Source: Pseudomonas sp. 8Z
GTDB taxonomy: Bacteria; Pseudomonadota; Gammaproteobacteria; Pseudomonadales; Pseudomonadaceae
Length of the DNA: 64,000 nucleotides
NCBI RefSeq assembly: GCF_902506535.1
Contig: NZ_LR733825.1
Coordinates: forward strand, 933,206 to 997,205
Reading direction: 5' to 3'
In this document: in pieces, positions 63,801 to 64,000 of the stretch
Position numbering within the stretch: the first letter of the stretch is position 1
Layout: every line of letters starts with the position of its first letter
Notes under the pieces: model-generated
Database searches by the model: none
What the model was told of the DNA's origin: nothing
What the model saw: only the letters and a program-made list of their open reading frames with translations
Made by a program: the position numbers and the translations under genes

Positions 63801-64000
63801 TAGTTCAGCCGCACCTGTGGCGCATGCACGCGCAGTGCCGCGCGCTGCAGTTGCGTCCCCTGCGCCGCTAGCCACAGCTCGCCACCGGCACTCAACCGTT
63901 GCAGCTTCCAGTCAGCGGTTAGCCGCGGCGGCAGCCACGCGGCCCAATCACTCTGCGGCAGACTGAGATAGAGCTCGGACTGCGCCTCGCGCCACGTTTG
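60830..64000 (-). CDS. yhdP: AsmA-like envelope protein YhdP (5' end outside window)
   Basis: Large AsmA-family protein; in E. coli YhdP, TamB and YdbH together move phospholipids to the outer membrane. The frame is open from the window edge to 60830, giving 1057 codons; the N-terminal membrane anchor lies outside. The C-terminal region contains GHLDMNDDLIDAKLLVTLPV and LPLAALIVGAPAVGGALFIA, typical of the family, and repetitive beta-strand segments precede it. Full-length relatives are about 1270 residues, so roughly 200 are missing. Confidence 0.94.
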   Translation of the reverse strand, partial: QTWREAQSELYLSLPQSDWAAWLPPRLTADWKLQRLSAGGELWLAAQGTQLQRAALRVHAPQVRLNYAERAPVTVDDLAFNAFFTGNDDGLHAQIDSLALSHGEQRLGEVHLALDGSGEGEQKQWKLAADRIELAAWSPLVEALAPMPEAVHEALVALAPKGSVSNLHLDYRPALSGPERLQFAANLEQVGFAAYHGAPAAENVSGSIGGDLQQGELRLNAEDFALHLDHFFPEPWRYRHAQARLAWRWNDEGVTLISPYMRLDGEEGQLAGDMLIRLLRDPEAEDYMDLRVGLRDGDAAYTRKYLPTRSPAMSEALSQWLQSAIKGGKVQEGYFQYQGSIRKGDPREAHNMSLFFRVSDAELAFQPGWPALREGRGDVLIEPDAVRVRLQQGRLLDSTVSDVTADIALLHDGKPPRLKLEGDVRSSLPDALKLLQQVPLGTQKVFAGWQGEGPLAGRLNLDIPLQKGQMPGVVVDFATEGASLKLANPDLQLSQIEGAFRFNNASGLSAPKVSAQVFGRPVSGSISAQGSRGQGRTLFDLRGQVQVTALQKWLKAPSSIPVSGLLPYRLRLTLDGDDSLLRVDSTLRGVAVDLPAPFGKAANESRHADWRMTLAGRERRYWAQYGELASLSLASPPSALTQGRGELVLGGEEARLPTEPGLRVRGRLVELDLAAWQQVGSKHQVSVDADSQRLLKSAQLDIGRFHGFGQDIENIQVGLRRAGQAWALQLDSALAAGQVLLPDADGAPIGIDMRYVKLPAPEPSQDKSASTVDPLAGVDPRKIPALNVHIDQVWRGDKVLGTWSLQARPEKQGVRFDALDLDLQGLKIGGTIGWHGEPGNTRTWYKGRLQGKELNKVLLAWNYAPSVTSESFRVDVDGNWPGSPAWFSLKRFSGNLDPSLRKGQFVEVQGSAQALRVFGLLNFNSIGRRLRLDFSDLLGKGLSYDRVKGNLQATDGLFVTREPITLTGPSSNLEINGHLDMNDDLIDAKLLVTLPVTNNLPLAALIVGAPAVGGALFIADKLLGDKVARFASVQYDVKGPLQEPKITFDKPFEKPQ

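Overview
The window is a stretch of a Pseudomonas-type gammaproteobacterial chromosome, almost entirely core genes. The evidence is the gene content and order: a complete division and cell wall (dcw) block next to rnpB, a fused CysN-CysC, a short HisG, the MlaFEDCB cluster beside kdsDC-lptCAB-rpoN-hpf-ptsN-rapZ-ptsO, an AlgW protease, and a fagA-fumC-orfX-sodA cluster with a Fur box. From memory this matches the P. aeruginosa PAO1 region around PA4409-PA4476 with few differences. The proteins are close to, but not identical with, P. aeruginosa. The exact species cannot be read from the window, though the P. mendocina/oleovorans side of the genus is plausible.

Layout. 1-14237 (minus strand): mraZ-rsmH-ftsL-ftsI-murE-murF-mraY-murD-ftsW-murG-murC-ddlB-ftsQ (ftsQ cut by the window start), with a sigma70 promoter and a four-repeat MraZ operator upstream. 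14444-14802 (minus): RNase P RNA. Its promoter abuts a perfect CRP/Vfr-type palindrome. 14863-19164: rsmI (minus) diverges from lpoA-yraN-gmhA/diaA-dolP (plus). 19243-24207 (minus): sspA-sspB, the bc1 complex genes petABC and rplM-rpsI, each closed by a terminator. 24384-26610 (plus): a Tas-like aldo-keto reductase and an AraC/DJ-1 regulator. 26627-29833 (minus): zapE, and an alpha/beta hydrolase with trpS. 29952-31745 (plus): zapG and a DUF2254 membrane protein. 31995-35710 (minus): cysD-cysNC and a Nif3-family gene. 35822-36964 (plus): algW. 37030-45042 (minus): hisC, hisD, hisG, murA, ibaG and mlaFEDCB. 45290-52274 (plus): kdsD-kdsC-lptC-lptA-lptB, rpoN, hpf, ptsN, rapZ, ptsO. 52300-57589 (minus): a ZIP transporter, sodA, orfX, fumC, fagA, and tldE/pmbA. 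57736-58254 (plus): darP. 58478-64000 (minus): tldD, a nitrilase-family gene and yhdP (5' end outside the window).

The genes serve a few linked jobs: building lipid II and the septum (mur/fts), assembling LPS and keeping the outer membrane asymmetric (kds/lpt/mla), sensing envelope stress (algW), nitrogen control (rpoN, ptsN, ptsO, rapZ), sulfate activation (cysDNC), histidine synthesis, respiration (petABC) and an iron-starvation response (fagA operon). TldD and TldE are encoded on either side of darP.

I found no prophage, defence system, CRISPR array, integron, tRNA or transposase gene. The most unusual signals are non-coding: a pair of related ~180-190 bp elements with terminal inverted repeats, each starting exactly at the stop codon of a different gene and in the same orientation relative to it; heptanucleotide-phased repeats at three intergenic sites; and the CRP/Vfr-like palindrome at the rnpB promoter. 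I do not claim a new multi-gene system here.
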